A DNA stretch of 64,000 bases from Alicyclobacillus fastidiosus (GTDB taxonomy: Bacteria; Bacillota; Bacilli; Alicyclobacillales; Alicyclobacillaceae): NCBI RefSeq assembly GCF_026651875.1, contig NZ_CP104067.1, positions 1,302,001 through 1,366,000 of the forward strand, in the 5' to 3' direction. Positions 62,095 through 64,000 of the stretch are shown here, piece by piece (within the stretch, counting starts at the first letter, position 1; each line of letters opens with the position of its first letter). The notes below the pieces were generated by a model that had not been told where the DNA came from, did no database searches, and was given only the letters and a program-made list of their open reading frames with translations. Both the position numbers and the translations under genes were made by a program.

Positions 62095-63180
62095 TTGAGT
62101 TTCCTCCCAGAGTGGACGGATTGCACTACAGTATCTACATACATCCGTTTAATTACTGTCGGGAAAAGTCGATGTGGCTCAGTCAGGGCGGTATCTAAAC
62201 GAGTAGGCAACAGAAAATATAATTTACATATTTTTATATGAACTAAGAGGTTATAACCTGTCTAATTGTCTATTAATGTCCATCTAGTTGTTCTTATAAC
62301 ACTACATCCAGATTGTGGTGAAAAGTATTACGTAACAGATAATTGATTAAAATCCTATAAAGCCGGAATTTATCGTCATACCTAATGATAATGACCGTAT
62401 ATCATTCAGGGCATTGGACTGAATTTTATAATGTGGAGAACAGTCCAAGAGAAGAATAGTTTAGAATTCAGTCCAGAATATTTGATGTTTACGGGACAAA
62501 CGTAAGAAGCACGCTACTAAAGGTTCGCACAACAAAAGTTGTGTGTTCCGCGTCATTACTGGCTTTCTGAACCGTGTTGTGCGAAGTATACCGAGAAAAG
62601 GGATCCCAAAATGCGCTAAAAATTCAGGGCTGTCAAGGGCGTTGGGGTTTCAAACCAACTTCGCACAATTGTGTAATGGCTGCGAGAGGGTCAGCGCCCA
62701 CGCGTACCGCACAACAAAAACACATCGTAGTTCGCATTTACGAACGATTTCAAACTTAGTACCCTAATGATTTAGATGCAACAGAGTCTACGGTACGTAT
62801 GTGTGAATCCCTCGAAATTTGTCGATTTCCACACTGCTCGCGAGTCCTATTTACCCAAAGTGCGTAAGACTCATTTTACAACCCATGTTCACAGTAACTA
62901 GCTCTCAAATGTCTTCAGAGGAATAGAGTCGTGTATTAGAATTAGGATGTGGCGCATGAAGGATGTGATGTTACAAAACTTTGATTATAACTCAATTTCA
63001 TACTTCCTAGTATTAGGATACGGCTGTTTCTAACGTAGTGGACGGACTTCGTGTCCAACTGAAGGTCTTTTCATTTAGGGCCCCGTACGTCGATTCATTT
63101 CCAGCTCGAACGCTTCTCGGGTGAGACTCTCGTAAAAGGGCTACCGAAATCGCAAACAGTAAATTAGAAGGGTGATTCAT
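62095..63180. other. Gene-poor, AT-rich region
   Basis: About 1.1 kb without a supported gene. 62525-62720 contains four related short blocks (TTCGCACAA, TTGTGCGAA, TTCGCACAA, CCGCACAAC) arranged as inverted repeats, for example GTTGTGCGAAGT (62574) against ACTTCGCACAATTG (62660). The promoter of the PrpR-like gene must lie near its right end. Confidence 0.4.
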
Positions 63181-64000
63181 GTGGCAGAGATATTAATTAT
63201 TGCACCGTACCCAAAGTTGGCAAGGAGCGCGGAACAAGTGAGAAATAGAATCCGAACGGATCTAGCCATAGTATCGGGGAAAGCGAGTCAGATAACCCCT
63301 GACTTTATGTCTATCGTAGATCCGCAAATCCGTATTGTACTTTCAAGGTGGGGGACGGCAAAGTGCTTGAGAAAATTTTTACAGGTTCCGGTTATTGATA
63401 TTTCTGTGACTGTAAACGACATACTTCAATCAATTAGATATGTAAGTAGCATCGGATTCAAAAAAATAGCCATCGTTACTCCGTCGAATGTCTTGTTCAG
63501 GCCAGAACAATTTGTCGAGGTAGAGGGTTTGGACATTCGATATGAGGCATGCGAAGATGTGGACTTAATCCCCAAAAAGGTAGCCCAAATGATAGAACAT
63601 GAGCAATTTGAGGCAATAATTGGAGACCATGTTGCTGCGCAGGCAGCTAAGCAGCACGGTGTGCATGGCCATTTGTTAGAATCCGGTGAGGAATCACTGA
63701 TGTTGGCTATTGAAACTGCTCACAATTTTTTGAGTGACCTGACACAGCTGGACATAGCAAGGTTAGAAATGAAATCAATTCTTAACGTGATTGGAGAATC
63801 AGTGTTCACCTGTGATGCGAATGGATTCATAACGACAATGAATGACCATGCATGCAAAATACTGAATATTCAATACGGAATTTTAGGTCGCCATTACAGT
63901 GAATGTTTAAGAGGCAGTATACGCCATGTGCTACAGAGTAAGTTGGAGAAAAGGAACATGACCGCTACTGTGAATGATACGAATGTTGTACTGAGTCATC
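63181..64000 (+). CDS. PrpR-type sigma-54 regulator, 3' partial
   Basis: Frame open from GTG 63181 (weak GGGTGA site upstream) to the window edge, 273 residues seen. Residues 1-185 match the PrpR N-terminal sensor of propionate-type regulators: ILIIAPYPKLARSAEQV, PVIDISVTVNDILQSI, KKIAIVTPSN and EAIIGDHVAAQAAKQHGVHG, then LLESGEESLMLAIETA. From about 200 a PAS domain begins (ILNVIGESVFTCDANGFITT). The AAA+ and Fis domains expected next lie outside the window, so sigma-54 dependence is inferred from the family. Confidence 0.75.
   Translation, partial: MAEILIIAPYPKLARSAEQVRNRIRTDLAIVSGKASQITPDFMSIVDPQIRIVLSRWGTAKCLRKFLQVPVIDISVTVNDILQSIRYVSSIGFKKIAIVTPSNVLFRPEQFVEVEGLDIRYEACEDVDLIPKKVAQMIEHEQFEAIIGDHVAAQAAKQHGVHGHLLESGEESLMLAIETAHNFLSDLTQLDIARLEMKSILNVIGESVFTCDANGFITTMNDHACKILNIQYGILGRHYSECLRGSIRHVLQSKLEKRNMTATVNDTNVVLSH

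Noticed and set aside
1..64000. CRISPR array
   Set aside because: No regularly spaced direct repeats were seen; repeats found are IS ends, tRNA fragments and hairpins.

Overview
The window looks like an accessory, mobile-element-rich stretch of a Gram-positive (Bacillota) chromosome, most likely an Alicyclobacillus-like member of the Bacillales. This is inferred from strong GGAGG-type ribosome binding sites, frequent TTG/GTG starts, PucR-, AcoR- and TetR-type regulators and the mix of IS families (IS6, IS110/IS1111, IS1182, IS4, IS1380, IS3, IS256). The genus is a guess; no rRNA or core marker gene is present.

Layout. 0-5.3 kb: the end of a drug-exporter-like MFS gene, a TOTE-type primase-helicase, and an IS6 element that cuts into whatever followed it. 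5.3-10.7 kb: a D-tartrate module (KdgT-family transporter, D-tartrate dehydratase, ACT-domain malic enzyme, divergent LysR). 11.1-15.9 kb: a 2-hydroxyacid dehydrogenase, a LysR regulator, and a divergent operon of an ACS-type MFS carrier with two RraA-fold aldolase-like proteins. 15.9-24.5 kb: TetR/SDR pair surrounded by IS110, IS1182 and nested IS material, including orphan copies of an IS1111-type non-coding end. 24.5-30 kb: a broken GNAT gene, an AcoR-like sigma-54 activator, a textbook -24/-12 promoter, and the alcohol dehydrogenase it should drive, split by an IS4 element. 30-33.6 kb: IS110 and a decayed IS1380.

33.9-49.0 kb is a 15-kb module bounded by two 86-bp direct repeats that are the 3' end of a tRNA-Leu gene plus its downstream sequence. 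It carries an intracellular alpha-glucan cluster: a GH15 glucodextranase-like hydrolase without a visible signal peptide, a GT35 phosphorylase, a DUF4912 protein, a GH57 branching enzyme fused to a GT4 glycosyltransferase, and a nucleotidyltransferase/phosphomannomutase-like protein. The phosphorylase and the nucleotidyltransferase are each broken by one IS insertion with clean target duplications.

49.4-61.1 kb carries the most coherent unusual system: a divergent orotate-phosphoribosyltransferase-like protein and PucR regulator, an MFS carrier, then a tightly overlapped run of N-carbamoyl-amino-acid hydrolase, dihydroorotase, PyrK and PyrD, followed by an OCD-family reductase, a maleate isomerase-family protein and an SDR. 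PyrD-PyrK-PyrC with a carbamoylase and without pyrB, pyrE or pyrF fits orotate breakdown (orotate to dihydroorotate to N-carbamoyl-aspartate to aspartate) better than pyrimidine synthesis. 61.1-63.2 kb is gene-poor, with relics of an IS256 transposase and of a tyrosine integrase. At the right edge a PrpR-type regulator starts and runs out of the window.
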